Shown: positions 22,211 through 31,739 of the stretch, one piece after another
Position numbering within the stretch: position 1 is the stretch's first letter
Layout: every line of letters begins with the position of its first letter
Assembly: GCF_000092045.1 (NCBI RefSeq)
Contig: NC_004041.2
Coordinates: 248,001 to 312,000 of the forward strand
Direction: 5' to 3'
Length of the DNA stretch: 64,000 nucleotides
DNA from: Rhizobium etli CFN 42
GTDB lineage: Bacteria > Pseudomonadota > Alphaproteobacteria > Rhizobiales > Rhizobiaceae
Notes under the pieces: model-generated
The model's input: only the letters and a program-made list of their open reading frames with translations
Database searches by the model: none
What the model was told of the DNA's origin: nothing
Position numbers and translations under genes: made by a program

Positions 22211-23795
22211 GTTCTCCTGGATTGCGTAGGTCTTTCGCTGCATGTCGCTCAGCGTCTGCCGGAGAGGGCGTAGGGCCGGGGTTGGTGCAATGGTCATCGC
22301 CGGCTTCGCTTTCGATCACCCGAATGGCCGCGACCGGGCACTGGCTGGCTGCTAGGCGCACGGCGGCGTGCAGCGCCTGCGGGACCGTCGCCATGCACAC
22401 TTCCGCCACGCCGTCCGGCTCGCGCTGACGAAAGGTGCCCGGCAGCGTCAACACGCACTGACCAGTGGTTCCGCACAGGTCCTGGTCGACCACGACGCGA
22501 ACCTCAGCCGCCGCCTGCGCGTGCAGCCGCACCGGCAGCGCGCGGAACGTCCTAAGGAACGCTGAGGGCTCCCGGGTCGGCTGCTCGGCCAAGGCCAACG
22601 TGGGGAAGCGAGCCTGGATCTGCGGCAGGCTCTCGGCCAGTTGCACCCTGGCGAGTTGAGCACCTAGGCAGAAGTGGATGCCGTGGCCGAAGCTCAGCAT
22701 AATCTTTCCGTCGCTCGACATGCCAGGCCTGGTGCCGTAGAACCGCACCGGATCGAAGCGGTCGGGATCAGCGAAAGCGTCCGGGTCGCGATTGCCGGCC
22801 GCGATCAGCACGCGCACGTCCGCGTCCTTCGGGATCACCACGCCATGCAGTTCGATGTCGCGCTGGGCGATACGCGGAATGGAGCTGAACATGGCGGGCG
22901 CCTCGCAGCGCAGTACTTCTTCTACAAATGCCTCCACCCCTGCGGCGTCTCCCTGCAGCCAGTGCCGCTCCTCGGGGTAGGCCAGCATCGCCAGCACCGC
23001 ATGGTCGATAGTCGCAGCAGTGGTGGCGAAGCCGCCCAGCAACATGCCCCACAGCATGCTGATCAACTCCGCGTCCGAGAGCGTATCGGCGTCGTCGGTG
23101 TGTGCGCCGACCAGTGTCGACACGATGTCGCGGCGGGGATCGGCGCGCTTGCGCAGTATGAGGTCGCCGAAATAGGCCTTCACCCTGGCGCTGGCCACGT
23201 CCGCCGCGGCGAGCTGTGGATCGCTGGCGTGCGGGCTCAGGCCTTCTAGAATGGCGCTGACGATCGCTGAGAGCTCGAAAACGTCGTCTTGGGGCATGCC
23301 GAACAATTCAGCGAAGACAAGCATGGGCAAGGCCAGTGCGAATTCCCGATGCAGGTCCACCGCCTCTCCTCGCTCCAGTGCGGGCGCCATGCCATCCAGG
23401 CGAGCTGCGACGATGCGCGCGATGCTCGGCCGCAGGTTGTCGATCTGGCCCACGGTGAAATCGCGCGAAATCAGCCGGCGCAGACGCGTATGCGTCGGTG
23501 GTTCCTTCATGGCTAGCGTAGACGCCAGCAGATTGAGCGACAGGCTGCTCGCCGCACGCGGGAAATAGCGCGCCAGTTCGGATGGCGCCGGCCCCCGAAA
23601 CGCATCGCCCGTAGCCTTGAACGCCCAGTAGATGTCGGCGTGGCGGCTCAACAGAAAGAGGCCCGACGCCGCGCGGTGCACCGGATCGTGCTCTCGCAAC
23701 CACCGCATGAACGGGTACGGGTCTTGGATGCATGCTGGCGACGCCAGCTCGGCGAAGGCGTCGTGGCATGCTGCCGTGGTGTCTTGCACGTCCAT
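22194..23795 (-). CDS. cyp114: CYP114-ferredoxin fusion protein
   Basis: The 533-residue product joins a P450 (about residues 1-410) to a ferredoxin (about 425-505). P450 marks are [15 protein letters not shown] (I-helix), [11 protein letters not shown] (ExxR) and [20 protein letters not shown] (heme Cys). The ferredoxin part has [17 protein letters not shown] (Cx5C), EVCMA and SQCPVAAI, a [3Fe-4S]-type pattern. In other rhizobia these are separate genes, cyp114 and fd; CYP114 with Fd does the ring contraction of ent-kaurenoic acid to GA12-aldehyde. The start [14 protein letters not shown] at 23795 excludes an unrelated upstream frame. cyp112 ends 5 nt before it. Confidence 0.92.
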   Translation of the reverse strand: MDVQDTTAACHDAFAELASPACIQDPYPFMRWLREHDPVHRAASGLFLLSRHADIYWAFKATGDAFRGPAPSELARYFPRAASSLSLNLLASTLAMKEPPTHTRLRRLISRDFTVGQIDNLRPSIARIVAARLDGMAPALERGEAVDLHREFALALPMLVFAELFGMPQDDVFELSAIVSAILEGLSPHASDPQLAAADVASARVKAYFGDLILRKRADPRRDIVSTLVGAHTDDADTLSDAELISMLWGMLLGGFATTAATIDHAVLAMLAYPEERHWLQGDAAGVEAFVEEVLRCEAPAMFSSIPRIAQRDIELHGVVIPKDADVRVLIAAGNRDPDAFADPDRFDPVRFYGTRPGMSSDGKIMLSFGHGIHFCLGAQLARVQLAESLPQIQARFPTLALAEQPTREPSAFLRTFRALPVRLHAQAAAEVRVVVDQDLCGTTGQCVLTLPGTFRQREPDGVAEVCMATVPQALHAAVRLAASQCPVAAIRVIESEAGDDHCTNPGPTPSPADAERHAAKDLRNPGEHDGTI

Positions 23796-23800
23796 CTTGA

Positions 23801-25081
23801 TTACCTGTCGAGTGGCTGATCTGACCGGTGCGCGCCAGGCGCCGCCAAATGAGAAGATTGCGATGCCGGGGGGCGTCCGCACCAGAGCACCGGCATCTCC
23901 TCGAACCCGCCGGTGATGATCTCCTTGCGCAACTTCAGTTCTTCGGGCGCCACGGCCAGGCGCAACGCGGGAAAGCGCTGGAAGATCGAACCGAATATGG
24001 CCTTCAGTTCCAGCCTCGCCAGCGCCGCCCCGATGCAATTGTGCTGCCCGTAGGAGAACGCCAGGTGGGGATTTGCGTCGCGTCCGATGTCGAAGACTTC
24101 CGGGTCTTTGAAATGGCACGGATCAAACGAGGTCGCCGGCAGGCCGACCAGTACTTTGCTCTCCGCGGGTATATGCACGCCCGCGATGGTAACGTCGGTC
24201 CGGGGATAGCGCATGATGCCGTCCCACCCCGCGCCAGGCGAATACATGCGCAGTATTTCTTCCACCGCCTTGTCAACCAGGGAAGGATCGCGGACCAGGC
24301 GTTCGCGCTGTTGCGGATGGCGAAACATGGCCAGCAGGCCGAATTCGATCTGCGCGACGGTGCTCTCGTGCCCCGCCACCAGCACGCCCGCCGCGAGGCC
24401 GATCGCCTCTTCCTCGGTCGCTTTGCCCTGGTCGACCGCGGCTAGCAGATCCGTCAGCAGGTTATCGCCCGGATCCTGTCGCTTGCCCCGTATTTTGCCG
24501 TGGATGTAGGCGCGGAGCTCTTCCCAGGCCAGGCCGGACGCGCTGCGCGGGCCGCTTTCATGCTGGTGCGTCATCACCTCGTCGGAGAGCCCTGCGAAAA
24601 AGGCGTGTTCCTCGAAGGGCACGCCCATCAGCGCGCTGATTACCTTGGCCGGAAGCGGAAAGGAGAGATGGCGTCGCAAGTCTGCGGGCTGGGGCTGAAC
24701 CGCCAGCGTATCGAACAACTGCACGGTGATCGCCTCGACCTGCTGCGTAAGCAGCTTCACCCTGCTGTTGCTGAAGGCCGGCGCCACGATCGTGCGTAAC
24801 CGAGCATGCTCGTCCCCTTCGTGCGAGACCAGCCATCCCGGCGAACCGAGAATGACCGAATCGGGGGTGAAATCCGCCGGAGGCATTCCCGCGGGCAGGA
24901 ATGCCGCGTCAGACAGAACCGCCTTGGCCTCGTCATAGCCTGTCACCCACCAGCATTCGTGCCCGGACGGAAGGCGCACGCGGTGGATCGGACCTTTGGC
25001 GCGTAGCGCTAACATCTCGGGCGAGGGCTCGATGTGATCGACCCGCCACATCGGCAGCGTCGGCAAGGATTGTTCGGACAT
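23801..25081 (-). CDS. cyp112: Cytochrome P450 CYP112 (gibberellin C20 oxidase)
   Basis: The 426-residue P450 has [15 protein letters not shown] (I-helix), [10 protein letters not shown] (ExxR) and [20 protein letters not shown] (heme). In characterised rhizobia CYP112 removes C20 from GA12 to give GA9. It is the first intact gene of the leftward operon. ATG at 25081 has only a weak ribosome site. Confidence 0.92.
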   Translation of the reverse strand: MSEQSLPTLPMWRVDHIEPSPEMLALRAKGPIHRVRLPSGHECWWVTGYDEAKAVLSDAAFLPAGMPPADFTPDSVILGSPGWLVSHEGDEHARLRTIVAPAFSNSRVKLLTQQVEAITVQLFDTLAVQPQPADLRRHLSFPLPAKVISALMGVPFEEHAFFAGLSDEVMTHQHESGPRSASGLAWEELRAYIHGKIRGKRQDPGDNLLTDLLAAVDQGKATEEEAIGLAAGVLVAGHESTVAQIEFGLLAMFRHPQQRERLVRDPSLVDKAVEEILRMYSPGAGWDGIMRYPRTDVTIAGVHIPAESKVLVGLPATSFDPCHFKDPEVFDIGRDANPHLAFSYGQHNCIGAALARLELKAIFGSIFQRFPALRLAVAPEELKLRKEIITGGFEEMPVLWCGRPPASQSSHLAAPGAHRSDQPLDR

Positions 25082-25149
25082 GGTGACGCTTCACTCTTTA
25101 AGCCCGGAAGGGGCGGAAGATGATGGGCAGACTGCGGGCAGCAAATGAG

Positions 25150-25440
25150 TTAAGGCAACGTGTAGACCACGCCCTCTGCGGCGATTGCCAGCGCCAGATC
25201 CTCCGGCCGCACGAACGGCGGGGGGAAGACACTTCCCAATTCCAGGCGCGCCAGCGCAGCGCCCAGGCACAGATGCGGCCCCTGGCCGAGCGGCAGGTGC
25301 GGGTTTTGCAGCCGGTTGAAATCGAACATGTCGGTATCGCCATAGGTCGGCCGACCGTAGGAATTGGCGCAGCAGGTTCGACCGCACCCGCCCACCGACC
25401 CGTCCGCAAACAGAACTTCCAGTCCAGTCCCACACCCCCG
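25150..25440 (-). pseudogene. cyp115: cyp115 C-terminal remnant
   Basis: TDMFDFNRLQNPHLPLGQGP and [14 protein letters not shown] are a P450 heme-binding segment; the rest of the enzyme is absent. It lies directly upstream of cyp112, the position of cyp115 in full-length gibberellin operons. CYP115 makes GA4 from GA9 by 3-beta-hydroxylation. Only fragments of cyp115 are usual in alpha-rhizobia, so the operon is predicted to stop at GA9. Confidence 0.82.
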
Positions 25441-26490
25441 GCTTCCCGCCTGGCTCAAGGTCTGCCGCTTTGGCTGTACCGCTCGCGACGTGGGCGATTG
25501 TTGTGGGTCGCAAACGAAGAACTCTAGATCGCATCTAACACTCCTCACATTTTCCCGGCACACACAACCGAGCCACTATCATTGCCCAGCAAACCATCGG
25601 AACTCACGAGACGCGAACAGCGATGCGCCGCCCGAAGACCATCGCGCTGCGATTGGCGACATACCGTGACCAGAGCAAATCGCGTGCCGAAGTGAATTCG
25701 TGGGTTCAGCAGGCATTTCGTAGCAGCGCGTAGTGTCAAGCTCCCGCCATTCAGTCTCAATGCCGACAACCGCGGAGTACATGTCTGACAAAAGACTGCT
25801 CTAAGCCGGTCTGCGTCCGATAGTCGGCGACCTGCATGGGATGCCCTCGCGGCGGGCTTTCGTGCAACAATCCGCGCCATCTTCGACGTCGAAGTTGCCC
25901 CGCCAGTTTTCGTCCGATGGGCGGGAACGTCGTCGACTGCGCCGAGGCCGCCGCGTTAAAAGCGCCGGCTCTGGGCAAATCAGACTGGACCCGCCTCGAC
26001 CCTCCGGTAGTAAAGTTTGCGGAGCTTATTTCCGCCAAATGCAAGTTCTGAGCTTGTAGTCATCTCGTTGACGTTGTTCTTAATGTTTCCACCCCCGCGC
26101 TTACCGAGACGGTCGAGCTTCTCGATCGGCGTAGGTAGAAAAGGCAACGGGAAACGCTCAAATTTCGAAGCATGTTCTCTTCCGGAAACATGTCATCTAA
26201 TCAGGAGCGGCGGTCGGCAACAGTCGCCTGAGTCGGAGGTGCTTTCTAAACCAGACGATGCCCAATCCAGAAGCCTCCTGCCGAAGATGAAGCAATCGGG
26301 AGACCAATGCAGCATCTCATGGACCGCCGCACCGTGGTGAAGAAAGCGGTCCTCGGTTGCTGGAGGTTGTTGAGTAGTTCCATGACATCGAATTGAGCTT
26401 TAGCCTGATGAATTGGGTCAATACCTACACCGCTAACTAAGGGGTGCGCCGTTTACGCCTTAGGTCAAGCTGGGGGACGTTGGACTGCTC
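25441..26490. other. Gene-poor region upstream of gibberellin operon
   Basis: No intact gene recognised. Short frames exist on both strands (25545-25880, 25757-26044 minus; 26017-26340 plus) without family features or ribosome sites. It probably contains the operon promoter, not identified. Confidence 0.4.
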
Positions 26491-26553
26491 TGACCTGCCC
26501 CTGCGAATTTCCTCCAGAATGGATTAGAGTCCGGCCCATTAAAGGACGGATGA

Positions 26554-26820
26554 ATGAAGAAGCAGAGATTTACCGAAGAGCAGATTATTGCGGTGCTGAA
26601 GGAGCAGGAGGCTGGCGCGAAGGTGGCCGACCTCTGCCGCAAGCACGGAATTTCAGAAGCAACATTTTATAATTGGAAAGCCAAATACGGCGGCATGGAA
26701 GTCTCCGAGGCCAAGCGGCTGAAGGCGCTTGAAGACGAGAACGCGAGACTGAAGAAGCTGCTGGCCGAGCAGATGTTGGACGCAGCAGCACTCCGCGAGC
26801 TTCTTTCAAAAAAATGGTAG
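26554..26820 (+). CDS. IS3-family OrfA (helix-turn-helix)
   Basis: The 88-residue product (RFTEEQIIAVLKEQEAGAKV, LCRKHGISEATFYNWKAKYG, then a leucine-zipper region) is a complete IS407-group OrfA. It overlaps orfB, where translational frameshifting is usual. Confidence 0.9.
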   Translation: MKKQRFTEEQIIAVLKEQEAGAKVADLCRKHGISEATFYNWKAKYGGMEVSEAKRLKALEDENARLKKLLAEQMLDAAALRELLSKKW

Positions 26821-27362
26821 GGCCTGTCGCGAAGCGTGACGCCGTCACGCATCTGAAGACCGTCATGGGTCTTTCGGAACGGCGGGCCTGCCAGATCATA
26901 TCCGCCGACCGCAAGACGATCCGCTATCAGTCGAACCGACCGCCGGAAACCGAGTTGCGAGCGAAGCTGCGCGACCTCGCCAATGAGCGGCGGCGTTTCG
27001 GCTACCGGCGACTGTTCGTCCTGCTTCGGCGGGAGGGAGAACCGTCCGGGGTCAATCGCATCTATCGCCTTTATCGGGAGGAGGGTCTCTCTGTCCGCAA
27101 GCGCAAAGCCAGACGCCGTGCTGTCCGCACGCGTGCTCCGATTTCTGGTCGAAGCTAAGGCCAATGCCCGATGGTCGCTAGACTTCGTGCACGACCAGTT
27201 CGCTTGCGGAAGGAGGTTTCGCGTGCTCAACATCGTCGATGACGTAACGCGCGAATGCCTGGCGGCGATCCCGGACACGTCGATCTCCGGCCGCCGTGTC
27301 GCCAGAGAACTGACGACGCTGATCGAACGACGCGGCAAGCCGGGGATGATCGTCTCCGACAA
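26814..27362 (+). pseudogene. IS3-family OrfB, 5' part (frameshifted)
   Basis: HLKTVMGLSERRACQIISAD, RRRFGYRRLFVLLRREG and, after a frame change near 27100, WSLDFVHDQFACGRRFRVLN, up to GMIVSDN at 27362, are the DDE integrase of IS3. The next residues expected (GTELTSNAI) occur at 29003, so the gene is cut by the IS110 insertion. Confidence 0.85.
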
Positions 27363-29002
27363 CGTCCTATAATCGGAATGAAACGCCGTTTTGGCAGCAG
27401 GTCGTTATCGCGTCGGTCTCCCGATGCGTTTGAATTATGATGTAGGCCCGGCCAATCGTCAACGAACGGTCTCTCCCATAACAAACACAGAGTACGCATG
27501 ATCGCGGCTCTCACCGTCCTTAAGACGAGATCCTTTTTGCCGTCGAGCGGAAGGCCTGAACATTATCTACGAGGTCGCTGAGCAGCTCAACGCCTCCACG
27601 GCACTGTCAGAGAAGGGTCCTTCCGCTGTGGATCGTCCCTTCAAAGAAGGGGCGATAAGGTTCACCGCTTTTGATAACCGCATGTACGGTGCGGGCCATC
27701 TTGGCGGCGATTGCTGTTGACGCCTTGCGACGTAAATGGGTGTTGTGACGGTCCTTGGTGATGTATCGCTCGAACTTGTCGCGGAAGCTGTTGGCGCGCT
27801 GCAATATCGCGACTTGAGCTGCCATCCATAAGGTCCGCCTCAGCCGTGCATTTCCATATTTGGAGAGTTTGGTCTGGCCTCGAAACATTCCTGACTGGAT
27901 TGTCGCAAGATCCATGCCGCAGAACTTCAGGAACTGGCGATGGTGTTGAAACCGGCGCAGGTCCCCAGCTTCTGCCATGATTGTCAGAGCATTGATTGGG
28001 CCAATGCCGGGGATTGTGCATAAGAGCTGGTAATCTGCGTTGTCCTTCAGCATCGCAACCGCACGCGCCTCGATCTCATTACGTTGGGCGATTAGGCTTC
28101 TGCCCTCGGCCAGGATCATACGAAACATGCAGATAGCGTCAGAGTCCGGTGCAACTGGAAGGCCTATCGAACGGGCGGACGTTGCGTAAATATCTGCCAA
28201 CAAACGCTCTTTGCCAACTTTGCGACCAACCACCTCCCAGGCAGCTTTGATGAAAGCGTCCTTGTTCATGGCTGCGATGAAGTGCGGAGACGGAAACAGT
28301 TCAAGGAAAGCAAAGAACCAGTCGCTGCGCGAACTGCGGTGGAAGCGATCCGCTTCAGGGAAATACAACGGCAGGTAATGCGTCAGAATCCGATGCCACA
28401 GTTCGGTCTTCGACCTTGAGATCATATCGTGGGTCTTCGACAACTCCTGAATGTCGTTGGTGCCGCGCATCAACGGGTCATGGTAGAACTGCTCGGCACC
28501 AATGGTCATCATATGGAGGATAACCTGGGCATCCTTTGGATCATTTTTATCCCAGGAATTATGCAGTGCCTCCCTGGTCCGAGCCAGTGCGATGGACGAG
28601 ATCAATTTGATCTCGAAGCCCGCTAAGCCGAGCCGATATGCCAATGCGCGATGATAGTTTCCCGTTGCCTCAAAGGCGACACGGACAGGACGCTGATAGC
28701 TACGCAGCAGGCCGATGAGGCGATCGAACTCATCGAGATTGTTGAGCACGATCACTCGACGTCGACGCTTTTTGTCCGGTGCTTCGATCAGCACCTCGTG
28801 GCGTTCTTTGGAAACATCGATAGCTGCCAGAACGGGGGTAAATGCGGTAATGTCACAATCGGTCATAGCCTGTCTCCTTTACAGTGTGGCTTCGCAAAAC
28901 CACTGTGAGACCTGAGGCCTGGCTATGACCACCTGCTTCGCCTGATGGGGGCTACGCAGCTGGTCAAAGCCTCATTCAACGCAGACTTCCGAAGGTGTTA
29001 CG
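27363..29002. mobile_element. IS110-family insertion within orfB
   Basis: Orf B homology breaks after IVSDN at 27362 and resumes at GTELTSN at 29003, so about 1.64 kb was inserted. It carries a DEDD transposase on the minus strand and no terminal inverted repeats, as usual for IS110. The left non-coding end (27363-27606) is the likely bridge-RNA region by analogy with the family, which I cannot confirm. Confidence 0.75.
27607..28866 (-). CDS. IS110-family transposase
   Basis: The 419-residue protein begins with the RuvC-like DEDD domain (LAAIDVSKERHEVLIEAPD, VAFEATGNYHRALA, NSWDKNDPKDAQVILHM) and has the C-terminal transposase_20 domain (LLCTIPGIGPINALTIMAEA, QFLKFCGMDLATIQSG, RLRRTLWMAA). 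Complete and open, so it could be active. Confidence 0.93.
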   Translation of the reverse strand: MTDCDITAFTPVLAAIDVSKERHEVLIEAPDKKRRRRVIVLNNLDEFDRLIGLLRSYQRPVRVAFEATGNYHRALAYRLGLAGFEIKLISSIALARTREALHNSWDKNDPKDAQVILHMMTIGAEQFYHDPLMRGTNDIQELSKTHDMISRSKTELWHRILTHYLPLYFPEADRFHRSSRSDWFFAFLELFPSPHFIAAMNKDAFIKAAWEVVGRKVGKERLLADIYATSARSIGLPVAPDSDAICMFRMILAEGRSLIAQRNEIEARAVAMLKDNADYQLLCTIPGIGPINALTIMAEAGDLRRFQHHRQFLKFCGMDLATIQSGMFRGQTKLSKYGNARLRRTLWMAAQVAILQRANSFRDKFERYITKDRHNTHLRRKASTAIAAKMARTVHAVIKSGEPYRPFFEGTIHSGRTLL

Positions 29003-29367
29003 GCACTGAACTCACCTCGAATGCGATCCTCGCGTGGTCGAAGGATCACAAAGTCGACTGGCACTACATCGCGCCGGGAAAGCCGATGCAGAACGGCTAT
29101 GCCGAGAGCTTCAATGGTCGGATGCGCGACGAACTGCTCAACGAAAGCCTGTTCTTTGGCCTCAATCATGCCCGAAGCGCCATTGCCGAATGGGCGGACG
29201 ATCACAATAATTTCCGGCCGCACTAATCGCTCGGATATCAGACCCCGGCAGATTATGCCGGGACCATCGCCGCAACCGGCTCCAACGCTGCGCAAGATGA
29301 AGGCTTCGCGTTTCCGCCGGTTGCTCACACCGCGCCACTTGGCGTATTCAAAACCGCCGAGGCTCTA
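29003..29367 (+). pseudogene. IS3-family OrfB, 3' part
   Basis: [40 protein letters not shown] with the catalytic Glu, then FRPH and an in-frame stop at 29224, followed by LGYQTPADYAG in the same frame. A premature stop and the IS110 insertion make this OrfB inactive. Confidence 0.85.
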
Positions 29368-29386
29368 ATCGCCGCCGGATGAAAAT

Positions 29387-29653
29387 TCAGTGGCAGGTCA
29401 GCTCAGTTTCATCGCGATCATGTTTTTGTGGCTGGTTTGCCTGCCGAGTTCCTGAATGTATCGACCTGTCGCTCTCGCGCGTGGGCCGGAAGGACATAAA
29501 TAGCAGGCTCAAGAAATAAACGACCTGAAGGAAAACCGAAGCCGCTAGTGTTACGGCGAACGCTTTGAAGATGGAAAGCGACGCGGCGTAGGCCGAAACA
29601 GCGCTGGTGCACGTGACCAGTAGCAGGATGCAAAAAAAAGTTCTAAAGGACAA
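29387..29653 (-). CDS. PsiA/ExoX-like exopolysaccharide inhibitor, 3' end altered by IS
   Basis: Starting at TTG 29653 (after GGGAGCAAGGCC), the product SFRTFFCILLLVTCTSAVSA then a second hydrophobic stretch (VTLAASVFLQVVYFLSLLFM) resembles the small two-segment membrane proteins ExoX/SyrA/Psi that repress exopolysaccharide synthesis; psi is known on bean-Rhizobium symbiotic plasmids. The IS3 element inserted near the 3' end, so the last few residues and stop come from the IS. Core membrane part is intact, so activity may remain. The ATG at 29758 is an alternative but gives an unrelated N-terminus. Confidence 0.55.
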   Translation of the reverse strand: MSFRTFFCILLLVTCTSAVSAYAASLSIFKAFAVTLAASVFLQVVYFLSLLFMSFRPTRESDRSIHSGTRQANQPQKHDRDETELTCH

Positions 29654-30805
29654 GGCCTTGCTCCCGTTCGTTCGTCCAATACTTGAACTGCGTCGACGCT
29701 GACGTTTCGCCCGATTCGTCCACGCTATGAACGTGCATGACTTCGCCGTGAGTGCCATAGGTTGCCAAAAGTTGGGTCAGCGCGAATACGCCAAAGTGAC
29801 GACTTCTTCTTTCGCGGCTTCCGACTCGGCAAATCCTGTTCGCCAGACTCCGAAGGCCGCCGCCATAGCGAGCAACAAGGCGGCGCCAGTATCTCTCCGG
29901 GATACGCAATAAAATCTGCCGCTTCCTATCTATTGCATTTTTGTACGTTCTCCGCTGAGGTCGCGATCGGCTTGTTTGGTGAGACACCTTGGTCATGCAC
30001 CAAGGTCGCTAATCAGGCAAAATAGATTGATTGGATGCCATCATCCGCGTTTTGAATAACGCTAAAAACGCGGCACCGAAAACGCCTGGGGACCGAGCGC
30101 GAACTCGCGACCGCGGCTTTCAGCACACTTTAAGTCAGCCAACAGTGAGCGCGGCTGTTGCCCCGGTTGCGCTAGCCAAATGTCGTGATGCTCGGATGGA
30201 CTCGCCGATTGCAAATTTTCTTTCTGCTTTATACGTCGTAAGGGGTGCCTTGATAGAAGCTCCACTCGTTAGCTTCGAGTTCAGGCTCTCGCGTCTGCAG
30301 CATGGGAAATGATTTCTAATTCTGCCGGGTATTCGTACAACGTACAGATCTCGTCAAACTTGGAACACGCACCCGTTTGCATAGTTTGCCCAAGGTCGGG
30401 ATCCCGTTCCGCAAATTTGGGACAAATTCGAGCCATACGTGCGGCGACGCCGATGGCCGCCGCGTTCGATTGCTGAACCCGCTTAGTCGACTCGCGGCTG
30501 CCGGTATGGTCTAACATCGTCGCGTTCATGTTTGGCCCGGAGTTGGTATGGGGGCTGGCCGGAATAAAAACACGCCCATTAAAATATCTCAATAGAATCA
30601 ACTGGCTGGGCGACATCGGAGCGACGCGTCCGGAGCCTGGCTTGAATTGAACCGAACCGAATTGGCGCAGGACCATTTACACAGCACGCTGAAATCTGCA
30701 TATTGCCGCGCGTTGTCGCTATCCCAAGTTGATGCACGAGTCGCTTTCGCTCCCGTCAAAAGCAGCTGGGCACGAGCTCTTTTCAAGAATTTAGAAGGCA
30801 AGGAT
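29654..30805. other. Gene-poor region
   Basis: No supported gene. Frames at 29643-29996 and 30281-30676 (minus) lack family features. A short hydrophobic frame (LLLAMAAAFGVWRTGFAESE, around 29780-29890 minus) has no start and may be a decayed membrane-protein tail. Confidence 0.4.
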
Positions 30806-31243
30806 ATGGAAAATTTTGTGTATCTGTTGGAGCCAGAAAGTGCGATCTTTCGCGCCGCTGAGCTCCCTGATCGCAACAGCATTGCATCGATCGCCGGTTT
30901 AATTGGCAGTGATCTTATTCAGATGATCCGCTTCGACGACATGCACTCGCTATTTGTTGGCGAAGAAGCTTTGCGAGTTGGGTTAACCGCCTTTACGATC
31001 TTTGACGGGTACCCGATCCCTCTTGCCGGGCAGATAGCGCTTTTGGGAGGCGATGGTAGTAAACCTTATCGTTCGCCGTCAATAACGATGACGGAAGCCG
31101 CGCGACGTTTTGAATGTTGCCGGCCGGTGCTTGATCCTGTGTTTGTTCCGATGGACCGAGTGGCGAACAAGGGCCTCATCGTTGCGGGCGCACTGGAAGG
31201 CCTGCAAGTGCGTATTGATCGCCGCTCCCCGGTGCTCCTATGA
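30806..31243 (+). CDS. Hypothetical protein, DUF3846-like
   Basis: The 145-residue product from ATG 30806 (AAGGCAAGGAT upstream) has SIASIAGLIGSDLIQMIRFD, LFVGEEALR and FDGYPIPLAGQIALLGGDG, resembling the DUF3846 pattern (address-like 'G-x-x-P-x-P-L-A-G'). Its stop overlaps the start of the next gene (ATGA). It lies 0.5 kb upstream of nifQ. Function unknown. Confidence 0.6.
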   Translation: MENFVYLLEPESAIFRAAELPDRNSIASIAGLIGSDLIQMIRFDDMHSLFVGEEALRVGLTAFTIFDGYPIPLAGQIALLGGDGSKPYRSPSITMTEAARRFECCRPVLDPVFVPMDRVANKGLIVAGALEGLQVRIDRRSPVLL

Positions 31244-31452
31244 GCGCAATGACGAATGATAGGATCCAGGAGAATGAACTCTATCGCGCCGATTCGCTGA
31301 GAGTCCGCGAGCGTGGCGACATGGGCTCGAGAAACGGAAAGCTGACGCCTCAAAGCGGCGTTTACTACGTTGCCGAAGGCCTCCCGTTCAACTGGACAAA
31401 GGTCAACACTGAAGGTCGGAAGACGTTCAGTGCCGGTCTCCAACTACTCTGA
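31240..31452 (+). CDS. Hypothetical 70-residue protein
   Basis: Coupled to the preceding gene by a 4-base overlap. It is polar and ends GVYYVAEGLPFNWTKVNTEG ... FSAGLQLL. No family recognised. The overlap is the main evidence for expression. Confidence 0.45.
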   Translation: MSAMTNDRIQENELYRADSLRVRERGDMGSRNGKLTPQSGVYYVAEGLPFNWTKVNTEGRKTFSAGLQLL

Positions 31453-31680
31453 GGACTATCGAAGAGACATATGATAACTCTATCGGCGGCTAACACGTCG
31501 TTGCGCAGCAATTGATCTTTGATCTTCCCTCAGATTGCTACACTCAGACTGCTCGATCGGCGCCGCAGATTGAAAGCCTGCGTTTGTCCGTTTGGCGATA
31601 ACTGGGAGGCGGGATCGCCTCCCCGCTGCACGGGCGATCGAGTGATTGAAAAGCCGGCTTCAACTGTCACTTGCTCAAGC

Positions 31681-31696
31681 TGGCACAACCTTTGAA
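31681..31696 (+). promoter_or_regulatory. Sigma-54 (-24/-12) promoter of nifQ
   Basis: TGGCACAACCTTTGAA has the -24 TGGCAC and, with correct spacing, TTGAA in place of the usual TTGC. It lies 44 nt upstream of the nifQ ATG. No TGT-N10-ACA NifA site is seen close by. Confidence 0.6.
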
Positions 31697-31739
31697 TGCT
31701 CGCCTTGCGGGGATCAAAGCAGCCAACTGAATTCGATTA

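Larger units (their letters stand above)
26491..29400 (+). mobile_element. IS3-family (IS407-like) element, interrupted by IS110
   Basis: The left end starts TGACCTGCCCCTGCGAATTT at 26491; the right end, read inward from 29400, is TGACCTGCCACTGAATTTTC. A 4-bp duplication GCTC flanks it (26487-26490 and 29401-29404), as expected for the IS407 group. It holds orfA and a disrupted orfB. An IS110 element lies inside orfB. Its right end replaces the last codons of the psiA-like gene. Confidence 0.88.

Noticed and set aside
30281..30676. 131-codon minus-strand frame
   Set aside because: No recognisable motif or ribosome site; overlaps the upstream region of the DUF3846-like gene.
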